A DNA stretch of 64,000 nt from Variovorax sp. TBS-050B (GTDB lineage: Bacteria > Pseudomonadota > Gammaproteobacteria > Burkholderiales > Burkholderiaceae_C). Made by a program: the position numbers and the translations under genes. Location of the stretch: assembly GCF_029893635.1 (NCBI RefSeq), contig NZ_JARXYR010000002.1, forward strand, positions 2,579,001-2,643,000. The letters are read 5' to 3'. The notes under the pieces were generated by a model that saw nothing but the letters and a program-made list of their open reading frames with translations, was not told the origin of the DNA and made no database searches. This document shows, piece by piece, positions 17,401 to 27,890 of this stretch (position 1 is the first letter of the stretch; each line of letters starts with the position of its first letter).

Positions 17401-18657
17401 ATGCGACTTCCTTATGAACTGCAGCTCGGCTGGCGCTACACGCGCGCAGGCCGGGCCACACGGCGCAACGGCTTCATCTCCTTCATCTCCGGCGTGTCGA
17501 TGCTCGGCATCGCGCTCGGCGTGGCGGCGCTGATCATCGTGCTGAGCGTCATGAACGGCTTCCAGAAAGAGGTGCGCGACCGCATGCTCGGCGTGGTCTC
17601 GCACATCGAGATCCTCTCGCGCGACGGCCAGGCGCTGCCGGAGATCGACGCCATCATGGCCGCGGCGCGCAAGAACCCCGAGGTGGTCGGCGCCGCCCCC
17701 TTCATCGCCACCCAGGCGCTGATCGCGCGCGGCGAGGACATGAAGGGCACGCTGGTGCGCGGCATCGTGCCGAAGCTCGAACCCGAGGTCACCGACATCG
17801 CCACCACGGCGCAGAAGGGCACGCTCGACAAGCTGGTGCCGGGCGAGTTCGGCATCGTGCTCGGCGGCGAGCTCGCGCGCTCGCTCTTCGTGCAGCCCGG
17901 CGACCAGGTCACGCTGGTGGCGCCGGGCGGCCAGGTCACGCCGGCCGGCGTGGTGCCGCGGCTCAAGCAGTTCACCGTGGTCGGCACCTTCGAGTCGGGC
18001 CATTACGAATACGACTCGGCGCTCGCGATGATCCATGCCGAGGACGCGCAGCGCGTGTTCCGGCTCGAAGGCCCCACCGGCATCCGCATCAAGCTCAAGG
18101 ACCTGAACGAGGCGCGCGAGGTGGCCGACCAGATGGCCGTCACGCTGCCCGGGCAGTTCCTGATCCGCGACTGGACGCGGCAGAACAAGACCTGGTTCGC
18201 GGCCGTGCAGGTCGAGAAGCGCATGATGTTCATCATCCTCACGCTGATCGTCGCTGTCGCGGCCTTCAACCTCGTGTCCACGCTCGTGATGACCGTGACC
18301 GACAAGCGTGCCGACATCGCGATCCTGCGCACGCTCGGCAGCTCGCCGCGCAGCATCATGGGCATCTTCGTGGTGCAGGGCGCGATGGTGGGCGTGATCG
18401 GCACCGTGGCGGGCCTCGTGCTCGGGCTCTCGATCGCCTACAACATCGACGTGATCGTGCCCTTCCTCGAGCAGCTGTTCCATGCGAGCTTCCTGCCCAA
18501 GGACATCTACCTGATCAGCAAGATGCCGAGCGATCCGCAGCGCAGCGACATCATGCCGATCGCCATCATCTCGCTGGTGCTCGCCTTCCTGGCGACGCTC
18601 TATCCCAGCTACCGCGCGAGCCGCGTGAACCCCGCGGAGGCCTTGCGCTATGAGTGA
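17401..18657 (+). CDS. lolC: Lipoprotein-releasing ABC transporter permease LolC/LolE type
   Basis: 418 residues with the MacB/FtsX-type topology: an N-terminal membrane segment after the conserved WRYTRA and NGFISFIS motif, a large periplasmic domain (about 45-265), then three membrane segments near the C-terminus (about 275-405). The family moves mature lipoproteins from the inner membrane to LolA. Only one permease gene is seen beside lolD, so the exporter may be a homodimeric LolF-like type; this is inferred from the neighbourhood. The ATG at 17401 fits the conserved [14 protein letters not shown] beginning although no clear Shine-Dalgarno is seen. Confidence 0.92.
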   Translation: MRLPYELQLGWRYTRAGRATRRNGFISFISGVSMLGIALGVAALIIVLSVMNGFQKEVRDRMLGVVSHIEILSRDGQALPEIDAIMAAARKNPEVVGAAPFIATQALIARGEDMKGTLVRGIVPKLEPEVTDIATTAQKGTLDKLVPGEFGIVLGGELARSLFVQPGDQVTLVAPGGQVTPAGVVPRLKQFTVVGTFESGHYEYDSALAMIHAEDAQRVFRLEGPTGIRIKLKDLNEAREVADQMAVTLPGQFLIRDWTRQNKTWFAAVQVEKRMMFIILTLIVAVAAFNLVSTLVMTVTDKRADIAILRTLGSSPRSIMGIFVVQGAMVGVIGTVAGLVLGLSIAYNIDVIVPFLEQLFHASFLPKDIYLISKMPSDPQRSDIMPIAIISLVLAFLATLYPSYRASRVNPAEALRYE

Positions 18658-19327
18658 AGTCGTATTGAAGGCCCGCGGCCTCACCAAGCGCTTCCACGAA
18701 GGCCGCATCGACCTGACCGTGCTGCATGGCGTCGACCTCGACGTGCATGCGGGCGAAACGCTCGCGATCGTCGGCGCCTCGGGCTCGGGCAAGAGCACGC
18801 TGCTGCACCTGATGGGCGGGCTCGACGAGCCGACGGCGGGCAAGGTCGAGCTGCTCGGCAAGGACATCGCGCATGCCGATGCGGCCGAGCAGGGCCGGCT
18901 GCGCAACCAGCACCTGGGCTTCGTCTACCAGTTCCACCACCTGCTGCCGGAGTTCAGCGCGCTCGACAACGTGGCGATGCCGCTCAAGATCCGGCGCGTC
19001 GAATCCTCGCAGGCCCATGCCGCGGCCGCGAAGATCCTCGACAGCGTGGGCCTGGGCCAGCGCCTGCACCATCGCCCGGCCGAGCTCTCGGGCGGCGAGC
19101 GCCAGCGCGTGGCGATCGCGCGCGCGCTGGTCACGCAGCCGGCCTGCGTGCTGGCCGACGAGCCCACCGGCAACCTCGACCGCAGCACCGCCGACACCGT
19201 GTTCGCGCTGATGATCGAACTCGCGCACAAGCACCGCACGGCCTTCGTGATGGTCACGCACGACCAGGAACTCGCGAAGCGCTGCGACCGCGTGCTGCAG
19301 CTGGTGGCGGGCCGGCTCGCGGGCTGA
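18650..19327 (+). CDS. lolD: Lipoprotein-releasing ABC transporter ATPase LolD
   Basis: 225 residues: Walker [10 protein letters not shown] (about 43-51), the signature [15 protein letters not shown], Walker [12 protein letters not shown] and the H-loop THD. This is a typical LolD that powers lipoprotein release with LolC. It overlaps the end of lolC by eight bases, indicating one operon with coupled translation. Confidence 0.94.
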   Translation: MSEVVLKARGLTKRFHEGRIDLTVLHGVDLDVHAGETLAIVGASGSGKSTLLHLMGGLDEPTAGKVELLGKDIAHADAAEQGRLRNQHLGFVYQFHHLLPEFSALDNVAMPLKIRRVESSQAHAAAAKILDSVGLGQRLHHRPAELSGGERQRVAIARALVTQPACVLADEPTGNLDRSTADTVFALMIELAHKHRTAFVMVTHDQELAKRCDRVLQLVAGRLAG

Positions 19328-19337
19328 CGCGGTCTTT

Positions 19338-19450
19338 CTCCCTCCCCTCTCGGGGGAGGGCAGGGGTGGGGGCGCGCGGCCTCCGACGCCGCGCCGCCTC
19401 GAAGGCCGCGCGTGCCCCCATCCCGACCTTCCCCCGGAGGGGGAAGGAGC
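19338..19450. repeat. Interspersed palindromic repeat, family D, copy 1
   Basis: About 115 bp. The outer ends are CTCCC/GGGAG hairpins and the inner part pairs GGGTGGGGGCGCGCGGC with GCCGCGCGTGCCCCCATCCC across the element. Two further copies are at 34566-34683 and 38396-38510. It occupies most of the gap between lolD and the ClpP-like gene. Such elements can stop transcription or protect mRNA ends; no transposase is linked. Confidence 0.85.
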
Positions 19451-19515
19451 CATGCAATGCGACACTGTGGCCTTGTTCGTCAAGACAGTTCAACCGCAAG
19501 GAGCGCTTCACCACC

Positions 19516-20112
19516 ATGGAAAACGACGACGACACCACCCCCGCCGCCACCGCCGAGCCGCGCAACTCCTACCTCGAAGAGAAAGCCTTCAAGTCGCGCA
19601 CGCTGCTGATCTTCGGCAGCATCACCGATTCGGTGGCCGCCGACGTCACGCGCCGCCTCATCGCACTCGATGCCGACAGCACCGAGAAGCCGATCGACAT
19701 CCTCGTGAGCTCGCCGGGCGGGCACCTCGAGTCGGGCGACGCGATCCACGACATCGTTCGCTTCATCAGCGCGCCGGTGAACATGATCGGCACCGGCTGG
19801 GTCGGCAGCGCCGCCACCCACCTGTTCCTCGCCGCGCCGCGCGAGCGCCGCGTGTGCCTGCCCAACACCCGCTTCCTGATCCACCAGCCGAGCGGCGGCG
19901 CAGGCGGCCAGGCCACCGACATCGCGATTCAGGCGCAGGAGATCATCAAGGCCCGCCACCGCATCGCGCACGAGATCGCCCGCGAGACCGGCAAGCCGAT
20001 CGACGTGGTGCTGGCCGACATCGAACGCGACCGCTGGCTCTCGGCCGAGGAGGCGGTGGGCTACGGGCTGGTCTCGCGGATCATCCAGCGCAAGACCGAG
20101 TTGCACGGCTGA
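19516..20112 (+). CDS. ClpP-family serine protease
   Basis: 198 residues. Aligning to ClpP gives catalytic Ser98 (in WVGSAAT instead of the usual AASMGA), His123 in LIHQPSGG, and an Asp in the ERDRWLSAEEA block, with the correct 24-residue spacing between Ser and His. CLPNTRFLIHQP and GQATDI are standard ClpP features. The altered nucleophile region suggests a secondary ClpP paralogue. There is no adjacent clpX, so it is not the classical tig-clpP-clpX locus. AAGGAG precedes the ATG at 19516. It would form a barrel protease with an unknown unfoldase partner. Confidence 0.85.
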   Translation: MENDDDTTPAATAEPRNSYLEEKAFKSRTLLIFGSITDSVAADVTRRLIALDADSTEKPIDILVSSPGGHLESGDAIHDIVRFISAPVNMIGTGWVGSAATHLFLAAPRERRVCLPNTRFLIHQPSGGAGGQATDIAIQAQEIIKARHRIAHEIARETGKPIDVVLADIERDRWLSAEEAVGYGLVSRIIQRKTELHG

Positions 20113-20115
20113 AGA

Positions 20116-20245
20116 GATCGGATACCGAACGCAGAGGGCGCGAAGGTTTCGCAGAGGTCGCAGAAGGCAAACCCAAAAAAGTCTTCTGTTCCTTCTGCGA
20201 CTTCTGCGTAATTTTTGTCTTCCTTCTGCGTTCGGCTGTCCGATT
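20116..20245. repeat. Interspersed long-stem palindrome, family R, copy 1
   Basis: About 130 bp beginning GATCGGATACCGAACGCAG and ending with CTGCGTTCGGCTGTCCGAT. The two halves are imperfectly complementary, giving a stem of roughly 50 bp with a short A/T-rich loop. Other copies are at 22430-22556 (variant), 23529-23669 and 47894-48029. It sits between the convergent clpP-like and ridA genes. Confidence 0.88.
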
Positions 20246-20256
20246 GCGCTTTCGAA

Positions 20257-20646
20257 TCAGCCCTTCGGCTTGTACGCCACCACGTCGATTTCGACCTTCG
20301 CATCGACCATCAGCCGCGCCTCGGTCGTCGAGCGCGCGGGCTTGTTCTCACCAAAGTAGCTCATGTAGACGCGGTTGAAGGCACCAAAGTCGCGCGCGTC
20401 GTGCAGCCACACGGTGCTCTTGCACACATCGTCGAGCGTGGCGCCGGCCAGCGCCAGCACCTTCTGGAGGTTCTCCATCACCTGGCGGGTCTGGGCCTCG
20501 ATGCCACCGGCGACGATCTCGCCCTCGGCGTTCGCGGGCACCTGGCCCGAGACGTAGATGAAGTCGCCCGCGCGCACGGCCGGGGAGAAGGGACGCGCCT
20601 GGCGGTCCGAGGCGACGGGCGGGGCACCGAGGTATTCGAGCGGCAT
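20257..20646 (-). CDS. ridA: RidA-family enamine/imine deaminase
   Basis: 129 residues, the usual length. Conserved RidA features are visible: VSGQVP near residue 33, ENLQKVLA in the helix, and the Arg in ARSTTEARL that binds the substrate carboxylate. RidA hydrolyses reactive enamines such as 2-aminoacrylate made by PLP-dependent dehydratases. It is divergent from the transport operon that encodes such a PLP enzyme six kilobases downstream, so it probably protects that pathway (inference). A clear Shine-Dalgarno (AGGAG on the minus strand) precedes the ATG. Confidence 0.9.
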   Translation of the reverse strand: MPLEYLGAPPVASDRQARPFSPAVRAGDFIYVSGQVPANAEGEIVAGGIEAQTRQVMENLQKVLALAGATLDDVCKSTVWLHDARDFGAFNRVYMSYFGENKPARSTTEARLMVDAKVEIDVVAYKPKG

Positions 20647-20709
20647 GTGAACTCCTGAAAGCAGTGGGTAAAAAAAAGAGGTTGGCGAGCCGCAAGTATC
20701 GAGCCAATC

Positions 20710-20724
20710 TGAAAATCTATTTCA
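20710..20724. promoter_or_regulatory. Inverted repeat TGAAA-N5-TTTCA, candidate RpiR-type operator
   Basis: A perfect inverted repeat in the AT-rich region between ridA and the transport operon. GAAA/TTTC half-sites are common for RpiR-family repressors, and one is encoded in the operon. A second GAAA/TTTC palindrome lies 66 bases downstream. Assignment is inference. Confidence 0.45.
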
Positions 20725-20758
20725 AGAATCCAGGAAAACAAGGGTAAACACGGATGAT

Positions 20759-20776
20759 TTGGCATGAATGCTGCTT
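20759..20776 (+). promoter_or_regulatory. Possible sigma-54-type promoter of the D-amino-acid operon
   Basis: TTGGCATG-N4-CTGCT places GG and GC twelve bases apart, the -24/-12 spacing of sigma-54 promoters, with two departures from the consensus. Transcription would begin near 20786-20790, about 50 bases before the start codon. No enhancer-binding protein is encoded nearby, so the match may be fortuitous. Confidence 0.35.
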
Positions 20777-20790
20777 CAAAGTGCGGACCG

Positions 20791-20807
20791 GAAAGAAAAT
20801 TTCTTTC
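20791..20807. promoter_or_regulatory. Perfect 17-bp palindrome GAAAGAAA-A-TTTCTTTC
   Basis: A perfect inverted repeat 30 bases before the first gene of the operon. Its position at or just after the predicted transcription start suits a repressor operator, and the operon encodes an RpiR-family regulator. Confidence 0.5.
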
Positions 20808-20836
20808 ACAACCCGTCTGCCCACGAAGGAGTTCCC

Positions 20837-22417
20837 ATGCCTCACGCCGGTCTTGCCCAGCGCCTGCCGCACCCCACGATGTCCAAGCGCAGCCTGCTCG
20901 GCGCCGCCTTGCTCGCGCTGCTCGGCGCGGCGCTGCCGTCGGGCCAGGTGCAGGCCCAGGGTTCGCGCAACCACGCGACGCTGGCCATGGTGGCCGAGCC
21001 GCAGACGCTCGATCCGATGGCCTCGACCGCCGACCTGGTCGGCACGATCATGCAGCACGTCTACGAGACGCTCTACACCTTCGACGGCAAGTGGAACGTG
21101 GTGCCGATGCTGGCCGAATCGATGCCGAAGATCTCGGCCGACGGCAAGACCTACGCGATCACGTTGCGCAAAGGCGTGATGCTGCACAACGGCCGCGAAC
21201 TCAACGCCGAGGACGTGGTCGCGAGCCTGCAGCGCTGGATGGACCAGTCGCCGCGCGGCAAGGCCGTGGCCAAGGAGGTCGAGAGCCTCAAGGCCAAGGG
21301 GCCGCTGGCGGTGGAGATCGTGCTCAAGGCGCCGTATGCGCCGCTGCTCTCGCAGCTCGCGCTTCCGAGCGGCATGGCCGCGATCATGGCCAAGGATTCG
21401 ATCGCCTCGCCGCTGAAGGACTTCGTCGGCACCGGCCCCTACAAGTTCAAGGAGCGCCGGCCCGACCAGTTCGTGCTGCTCACGCGCTTCGACAAGTACG
21501 CGGCGCGCAAGGAGCCCGCGAGCGGCTACGGCGGCAAGCGAGAGGCGGCCATCGAGGAACTGCGCTTCGTGCCCGTGCCCAACGCGAGCACGCGCGTCGA
21601 GGGCGCGCTCGCGGGCCAGTACGACTTCGCGGACCTGCTGCCGGTGGAGGCGCTGCCGCGGCTCGAGAAATCGGGCGGCAAGACGGTGCCTATCATGACC
21701 CCTTCGTTCGGCTTTCCTTACCTGGTGCTCAACACCAGGGAAGGCGTGGCCGCCAGCCAGCCGCTGCGCCAGGCGATCCAGACCGCGCTCGGCGAGGGCG
21801 AGATGCTCGCCGCCGGCTTCGGCGACACGCGCTTCTTCGTGGCCGAAGCCAACCATTTCCCCAAGGGCTCGCCGTTCTACTCGACGGCGGGCGCCGACCA
21901 GTACAACCAGCGCAATGCCGCCAAGGCCAAGGACGCCGCGGCCAAGGCCGGCTACAAGGGCGAGCCGGTCCGCGTGCTCACCAGCCGGCAGTACGACTTC
22001 CACTACAACATGTCGCTGCTGATGGCCGAGCAGCTCAAGCGCGCGGGCTTCAAGGTCGACCTCAACGTGGTCGACTGGGCCACGCTGGTGCAGCGGCGCA
22101 ACGACCCCAAGCTCTGGGACATCTACGTGACCCATTCGGGCCAGTTCCCCGAACCCATGCTCTCGCCGCCGCAGCTCGGCGACGGCGCGCCCGGCTGGTG
22201 GGACACGCCCGCCAAGAAGGCCGCATTGACCGCCTTCAACGTCGAGAGCGATCCCGCCAAGCGCGGCGCGCTCTGGGGCAAGGTGCAGCAGGTGGTGTAC
22301 GACGAGGTGCCGTACATCAACGTCGGCAAGTTCAACGGCCTCTCGGCCAAGAGCCCCGCACTCGACAACTACCAGCCGGCGACTTGGCCCTTCTTCTGGA
22401 ACGCCCGGGTCAAGTAA
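20837..22417 (+). CDS. Peptide/nickel-type ABC transporter substrate-binding protein (SBP family 5)
   Basis: 526 residues. A twin-basic-free signal sequence (hydrophobic stretch about 19-34, cleavage near VQAQ) is followed by the family-5 binding-protein fold, with early block [13 protein letters not shown] and TGPYKFKE typical of DppA/OppA-like proteins. It would capture peptides or related compounds in the periplasm. AAGGAG at 20826-20831 sets the ATG at 20837; an internal ATG at 20879 would also give a signal peptide. First gene of an operon that encodes the whole importer and D-amino-acid enzymes. Confidence 0.92.
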   Translation: MPHAGLAQRLPHPTMSKRSLLGAALLALLGAALPSGQVQAQGSRNHATLAMVAEPQTLDPMASTADLVGTIMQHVYETLYTFDGKWNVVPMLAESMPKISADGKTYAITLRKGVMLHNGRELNAEDVVASLQRWMDQSPRGKAVAKEVESLKAKGPLAVEIVLKAPYAPLLSQLALPSGMAAIMAKDSIASPLKDFVGTGPYKFKERRPDQFVLLTRFDKYAARKEPASGYGGKREAAIEELRFVPVPNASTRVEGALAGQYDFADLLPVEALPRLEKSGGKTVPIMTPSFGFPYLVLNTREGVAASQPLRQAIQTALGEGEMLAAGFGDTRFFVAEANHFPKGSPFYSTAGADQYNQRNAAKAKDAAAKAGYKGEPVRVLTSRQYDFHYNMSLLMAEQLKRAGFKVDLNVVDWATLVQRRNDPKLWDIYVTHSGQFPEPMLSPPQLGDGAPGWWDTPAKKAALTAFNVESDPAKRGALWGKVQQVVYDEVPYINVGKFNGLSAKSPALDNYQPATWPFFWNARVK

Positions 22418-22429
22418 CAGCGTTGCTGA

Positions 22430-22556
22430 ACACGGATACAGGACGCAGAGGACGCGAAGGTTCCGCGAAGTACGCGAAAGAACAGCCAAAGAATTATTTT
22501 TGATGAATTCCTTTCGCGCCCTTCGCGGAACCTTCGCGTCCTTCGCGTACGGCTGC
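22430..22556. repeat. Interspersed long-stem palindrome, family R, variant copy 2
   Basis: A diverged member with arms GACGCGAAGGTTCCGCGAAG and the near-complement CTTCGCGGAACCTTCGCGTC, around an A/T-rich loop. It lies between the binding-protein gene and the first permease gene, so the transcript would carry a strong stem there. This could stabilise the upstream message and lower expression of the membrane genes. Confidence 0.8.
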
Positions 22557-22585
22557 CCGCTCCCGCACCCCACAACGACCACTTC

Positions 22586-23527
22586 ATGATCCGCTACATC
22601 GCCTCCCGCGCCGCCGGCATGCTCGTCGTGCTCGCCATCGTCGCGGTGCTCGTCTTCGTGCTCACGCGCGCCGCCTCGGGCGACCCGGTCTCGGTGCTGC
22701 TGGGCGACCAGGCCACTGCCGCCGACATTGCGCGCGTGCAGAAGGAATACGGCCTCGACAAGCCGCTGCCGGTGCAGTTCGGCTACTGGCTGCGCGAGGT
22801 GGTGCAGGGCAACCTCGGCACCTCGATCTTTCTGCAGCGGCCGGTGACGCAGGCGCTGTGGGAGCGCGCCGAGCCCACGGCGCTGCTCGCGCTGATGGCC
22901 GTGGCCATCGCGGCGCTGATCGGCGTGCCCTGCGGCATCGTCTCGGCAGTGTTCCGCGGCCGCGTGGTCGACCAGCTGTTCACCGGCATCGCGATGCTGG
23001 GCGCGAGCATCCCGAGCTTCTGGCTCGGCATCGTGCTGATCCAGCTCTTCGCGGTGTCGCTCGGCTGGTTCCCGGTCTCGGGCTACGGCGCGCCCGATGC
23101 GGCGCTCGCCGAGCGGCTGCATGCGCTGGTGCTGCCGGCCGCCGTGCTCGGCCTGCTGAACTCGGCGCTGATCATCCGCTTCACGCGCGCCTCGATGCTC
23201 GACGTGCTCGGCGAGGACTATGTGCGCACCGCGCGCTCCAAGGGCCTGGGCGAAGGCGTGGTCGTGCTCAAGCATGCGCTGCGCAACGCGCTGGTGCCGA
23301 TCGTCACGGTCATCGGCCTCACGGTCGCGCTGATGATCGGCGGCGCGGTCATCACCGAGACCGTGTTCGGCCTGCCGGGCGTGGGCAACCTCGTGGTGAA
23401 CGCGGTGCTGCGGCGCGACTATCCCGTGATCCAGGGCGCGCTGCTCGTCATCGCGGCGATCTACGTGCTCATCAATTTCTCCATCGACCTGCTGTATGCG
23501 GTGGTCGATCCGCGGGTGAAGGTATGA
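22586..23527 (+). CDS. ABC transporter permease, DppB-like
   Basis: 313 residues with six predicted membrane segments. The start [20 protein letters not shown], the [11 protein letters not shown] block before the periplasmic loop, the cytoplasmic EAA-type loop ([13 protein letters not shown]) and the end [12 protein letters not shown] are hallmarks of DppB/OppB permeases. It forms the channel with the DppC-like product encoded 163 bases downstream across repeat R3. Confidence 0.93.
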   Translation: MIRYIASRAAGMLVVLAIVAVLVFVLTRAASGDPVSVLLGDQATAADIARVQKEYGLDKPLPVQFGYWLREVVQGNLGTSIFLQRPVTQALWERAEPTALLALMAVAIAALIGVPCGIVSAVFRGRVVDQLFTGIAMLGASIPSFWLGIVLIQLFAVSLGWFPVSGYGAPDAALAERLHALVLPAAVLGLLNSALIIRFTRASMLDVLGEDYVRTARSKGLGEGVVVLKHALRNALVPIVTVIGLTVALMIGGAVITETVFGLPGVGNLVVNAVLRRDYPVIQGALLVIAAIYVLINFSIDLLYAVVDPRVKV

Positions 23528-23528
23528 C

Positions 23529-23669
23529 GCGGGATCGCACGGCCGAACGCAGAGGTCGCGAAGGTTTCGCAGAAGTCGCAGAACAAAAACCAAAAAATTG
23601 TCTTCATTCTTTTCTGCGACTTCTGCGTAGTTTTTGTCTTCCTTCTGCGTTCGGCTGTCCGATCCCGCA
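23529..23669. repeat. Interspersed long-stem palindrome, family R, copy 3
   Basis: The most regular copy: GCGGGATCG at the left end is matched by CGATCCCGC at the right end, with CCGAACGCAGA and CGCAGAAGTCGCAGAA repeated as inverted arms. It starts at the stop codon of the first permease gene and ends about 20 bases before the second. Confidence 0.9.
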
Positions 23670-23689
23670 TTCCTTCTGAAGAGCGCCTC

Positions 23690-24529
23690 ATGCAAATGCC
23701 AAGAATGCTCCGCCAGCTGATGCACCGCCGCATCGTCATGATCGCCGCGCTGGTGCTGATCGCGATCGCCACCCTCGCCATCGGCGCGCCGCTGTTCGCC
23801 TCCATCGATCCCAACGACACCGCCGTGCTGCAGCGGCTGAAGGCGCCGAGCGCCGAGCATCTGCTGGGCACCGACGAGCTGGGCCGCGACCTCTATTCGC
23901 GCATCGTGCACGGCGCGCGCTATTCGCTCGCCATCGCGGCGCTCACCGCGCTCGGTGCGGTGGTCGCGGGCACGGTGCTCGGGCTCGCGGCCGGCTTCTT
24001 CCGCCGGCTCGACGCGCCGCTGATGCGCGTGGTCGACGCGATGATGTCCTTGCCCGACATCCTGCTCGCGATCGCGCTCGTCGCGATCCTCGGGCCCTCG
24101 CTGGTCAACACCGTGCTCGCGCTGGTGCTGGTCTACACGCCGCGCGTCGCGCGGGTGGTGCGCGCTTCCACGCTGGTGGTGCGCGAGCTGCTGTTCGTGG
24201 AAGCGGTGCGTGCGCTCGGCGTGCGCACCTCGCGCATCCTGTGGCGGCACATCCTGCCCAACCTGATGTCGCCGATCCTGGTGCAGGTGTCGTTCATCTT
24301 CGCCTATGCCATCCTCGCGGAGGCGGGGCTTTCCTTCCTCGGCGTGGGCGTGCCGCCCGAGATCCCGACCTGGGGCACCATGGTCGCGGGCAGCCAGCAG
24401 TACGCGCACCAGGCCTTCTGGGTGGTGCTGTTCCCGGGGCTCGCCATCATCTTCACCGCGCTGTCGCTGCAGCTGCTCGGCGACGGCGTGCGCGACCTGC
24501 TGGACCCCAAGCTGAAGAAAACGGCATGA
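23690..24529 (+). CDS. ABC transporter permease, DppC-like
   Basis: 279 residues with an N-terminal OppC-type cytoplasmic start, [15 protein letters not shown] after the first membrane segment (the conserved GTDxxGRD block of DppC proteins), an EAA loop with [14 protein letters not shown], and [17 protein letters not shown] at the end. Partner of the DppB-like permease. The next gene begins 31 bases after its stop. Confidence 0.93.
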   Translation: MQMPRMLRQLMHRRIVMIAALVLIAIATLAIGAPLFASIDPNDTAVLQRLKAPSAEHLLGTDELGRDLYSRIVHGARYSLAIAALTALGAVVAGTVLGLAAGFFRRLDAPLMRVVDAMMSLPDILLAIALVAILGPSLVNTVLALVLVYTPRVARVVRASTLVVRELLFVEAVRALGVRTSRILWRHILPNLMSPILVQVSFIFAYAILAEAGLSFLGVGVPPEIPTWGTMVAGSQQYAHQAFWVVLFPGLAIIFTALSLQLLGDGVRDLLDPKLKKTA

Positions 24530-24560
24530 ACGCACCTCCCCAGGGAAAGGCCGCACCGAG

Positions 24561-25594
<1,034 letters not shown>

Positions 25595-25598
<4 letters not shown>

Positions 25599-26578
25599 TG
25601 ACCGCCGCCGCTTCCCCTCTCATCGAAGTCCGCGGACTCAAGAAGTACTTCGGCAGCGGCGACCGCCCGGTGCGCGCCGTGGACGACGTGTCGTTCGCGA
25701 TCCAGCCCGGCGAGACGCTGGGCCTCGTCGGCGAATCGGGCTCGGGCAAGAGCACCATCGGCCGCACCGTCCTGCGGCTGCTCGAACGCACCGGCGGCGA
25801 GGTGCGCTACCGCGGCGACGACATCGGCGCGCTGTCGGGCGAGCGCATGCGCAGGCTGCGCAGCAAGCTGCAGATCATCTTCCAGGACCCGTACGCGAGC
25901 CTCAATCCGAAGATGCGCATCGGCGCGATCCTCGGCGAGGCGCTGTCCACGCACGGGCTGCACAAGGGGGCCGCCGCGCGCGAGAAGCGCATTGCCGAGC
26001 TGCTCGAGACCGTGGGCCTGCGCGCCGAGCATGCGAGCCGCTTTCCGCACGAGTTCTCGGGCGGTCAGCGCCAGCGCATCGGCGTGGCGCGCGCGCTGGC
26101 CGTCGAGCCCGAGTTCATCGTCGCCGACGAGCCGCTGTCGGCGCTCGACGTGTCGATCCAGTCGCAGGTCATCAACCTGCTGGCCGACCTGCGCGAGCGG
26201 CTCGGCCTCACCATGCTCTTCATCTCGCACGACCTCGACGTGGTCGAGTACCTGTGCGACCGCGTGGTGGTGCTGTACCTCGGCAAGGTGATGGAAGTGG
26301 CGAGCACCGACGAACTCTTCGCGCGCCCGTCGCATCCCTACACGCAGGCGCTGCTGGCCGCGAGCCCGAAGCCCGATCCCGAGACGCCGACCGAGCGCAT
26401 CGCGCTCAGGGGCGACATCCCGAGCCCGATCGCGCCGCCCTCGGGCTGCGTGTTCCGCACCCGCTGCCCGCATGCCATCGACGCCTGTGCGCAGACCGTG
26501 CCGCCGCTGGACCAAGTTTCGCCCGGACACTACAGCGCCTGCATCCGCAAGGAACTGCTCTCCCACATCGCCGCATGA
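25595..26578 (+). CDS. ABC transporter ATPase, DppF-like
   Basis: 327 residues: Walker [14 protein letters not shown]-loop [14 protein letters not shown], signature [15 protein letters not shown], Walker [15 protein letters not shown], and the extension [14 protein letters not shown] typical of DppF. The start codon lies in ATGATG directly over the upstream TGA; either ATG is possible. It overlaps the next gene by four bases as well, so the ATPases and the following enzyme are translationally linked. Confidence 0.94.
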
Positions 26579-27882
26579 CCATGACCGCCAACGCAACCAA
26601 CGACTTCATCGACCCGCTGCTCGACGGCGGCTTCAAGGGCTACCCGCGCACCCAGCCGCCGCGCCGGCGCAGCGAGATCGGCGCGGCCGGATGGAACGTG
26701 CTCGCGGGCGACCTGCCGCTGCCGCTGGCGCTGCTCAAGCGCGAGGCGCTCGAGCACAACCTCGCGTGGATGCAGTCGCGCGTGCGCGCCTGGGGCATCG
26801 ACCTTGCGCCGCATGGCAAGACGACGATGTCGCCGCAGCTGTTTCAGCGGCAGCTCGATTCCGGCGCCTGGGGGCTGACCTTCGCCACCGTCACGCAACT
26901 CGCGGTGGGCGTGGCGGCCGGCGCACGGCGCACGCTGATCGCGAACCAGGTCGTGAGCGACGAGGACCTCGCCGGCATCCAGCTGCTGCTGGGCGCCCAT
27001 GCCGGGCTGCGCGTGGTGTTCCTGGTCGATTCGCTGGCGCAGCTCGCGCTGATCGAAGACTGGTCGCGGCGCCATCCCGAGAGTGTGCCGTTCGAGGTGA
27101 TGCTCGAGATCGGCGTCGAGGGCGCGCGCACCGGCTGCCGCACGCACGAGGAAGCGGTCGCGCTCGCCAGGGGGCTGCGCGCGAGCGACGCGGTCAAGCT
27201 CGTCGGCATCGAGACCTACGAGGGGCAGGGCGCCACCGGCGCCAGCGAGCCCGACACCGCCTATGCGCGGGCGCTGATGGACCGCGTCGAGGCCATTGCG
27301 CGCCAGTGCGACACCGAGGCGCTGTTCGAGACCGACGAAGTGCTGCTCTCCGCAGGCGGCTCGGCGATCTTCGACCTCGTGGCCGGCCGGCTCAAGCCCG
27401 CGCTCGGCGCGCCGGTGCGCGGCCTGCTGCGTTCCGGCTGCTACGTCACGCACGACCATGGCTTCTACAAGCGCATGGTGAGCGCGGTCGACCAGCGCCT
27501 GGGCTGCGACTGCGGCGAGAGCCTGGTGCCCGCGATGGAAGTCTGGGCCACGGTGCAGTCGCGCCCCGAGCCGAGCCTGGCGATCCTCGCAGTGGGCAAG
27601 CGCGACATCTCCTTCGACCTGTCGCTGCCGGTGCCGATCGCGCGCGCGGCCCGCGGCGCCTTGCAGCCGCAGGGGGTGCCCGCCGGCTGGAAGATCACCG
27701 CGCTCAACGACCAGCATGCCTACCTGCGCTGGGAGGCGCCCGAGGAAGCCGAGGCGCCGGCCGTGGGCGACCGCGTGGGCCTGGGCATCTCGCATCCCTG
27801 CACCACCTTCGACAAATGGCACTGGATGCCGATCGTCGAGGCGGACTACCGCATCAGCGATGCGGTCGCCATGCACTTCTGA
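26575..27882 (+). CDS. Fold-III PLP enzyme, D-serine-dehydratase/D-threonine-aldolase family (amino acid deaminase)
   Basis: 435 residues. [10 protein letters not shown] supplies the PLP lysine (Lys82), as in the alanine-racemase-like fold. Near the end, [10 protein letters not shown] carries the His-x-Cys metal site; from memory, D-threonine aldolases have Asp at the second position and eukaryotic-type D-serine dehydratases have Cys, so dehydratase (deaminase) chemistry is favoured here. The product of D-serine would be 2-aminoacrylate, then pyruvate and ammonia. The gene overlaps the importer ATPase by four bases and precedes an RpiR regulator and an N-acyl-D-amino-acid deacylase. Exact substrate is inferred. 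Confidence 0.85.
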   Translation: MTMTANATNDFIDPLLDGGFKGYPRTQPPRRRSEIGAAGWNVLAGDLPLPLALLKREALEHNLAWMQSRVRAWGIDLAPHGKTTMSPQLFQRQLDSGAWGLTFATVTQLAVGVAAGARRTLIANQVVSDEDLAGIQLLLGAHAGLRVVFLVDSLAQLALIEDWSRRHPESVPFEVMLEIGVEGARTGCRTHEEAVALARGLRASDAVKLVGIETYEGQGATGASEPDTAYARALMDRVEAIARQCDTEALFETDEVLLSAGGSAIFDLVAGRLKPALGAPVRGLLRSGCYVTHDHGFYKRMVSAVDQRLGCDCGESLVPAMEVWATVQSRPEPSLAILAVGKRDISFDLSLPVPIARAARGALQPQGVPAGWKITALNDQHAYLRWEAPEEAEAPAVGDRVGLGISHPCTTFDKWHWMPIVEADYRISDAVAMHF

Positions 27883-27890
27883 AATTGCCG

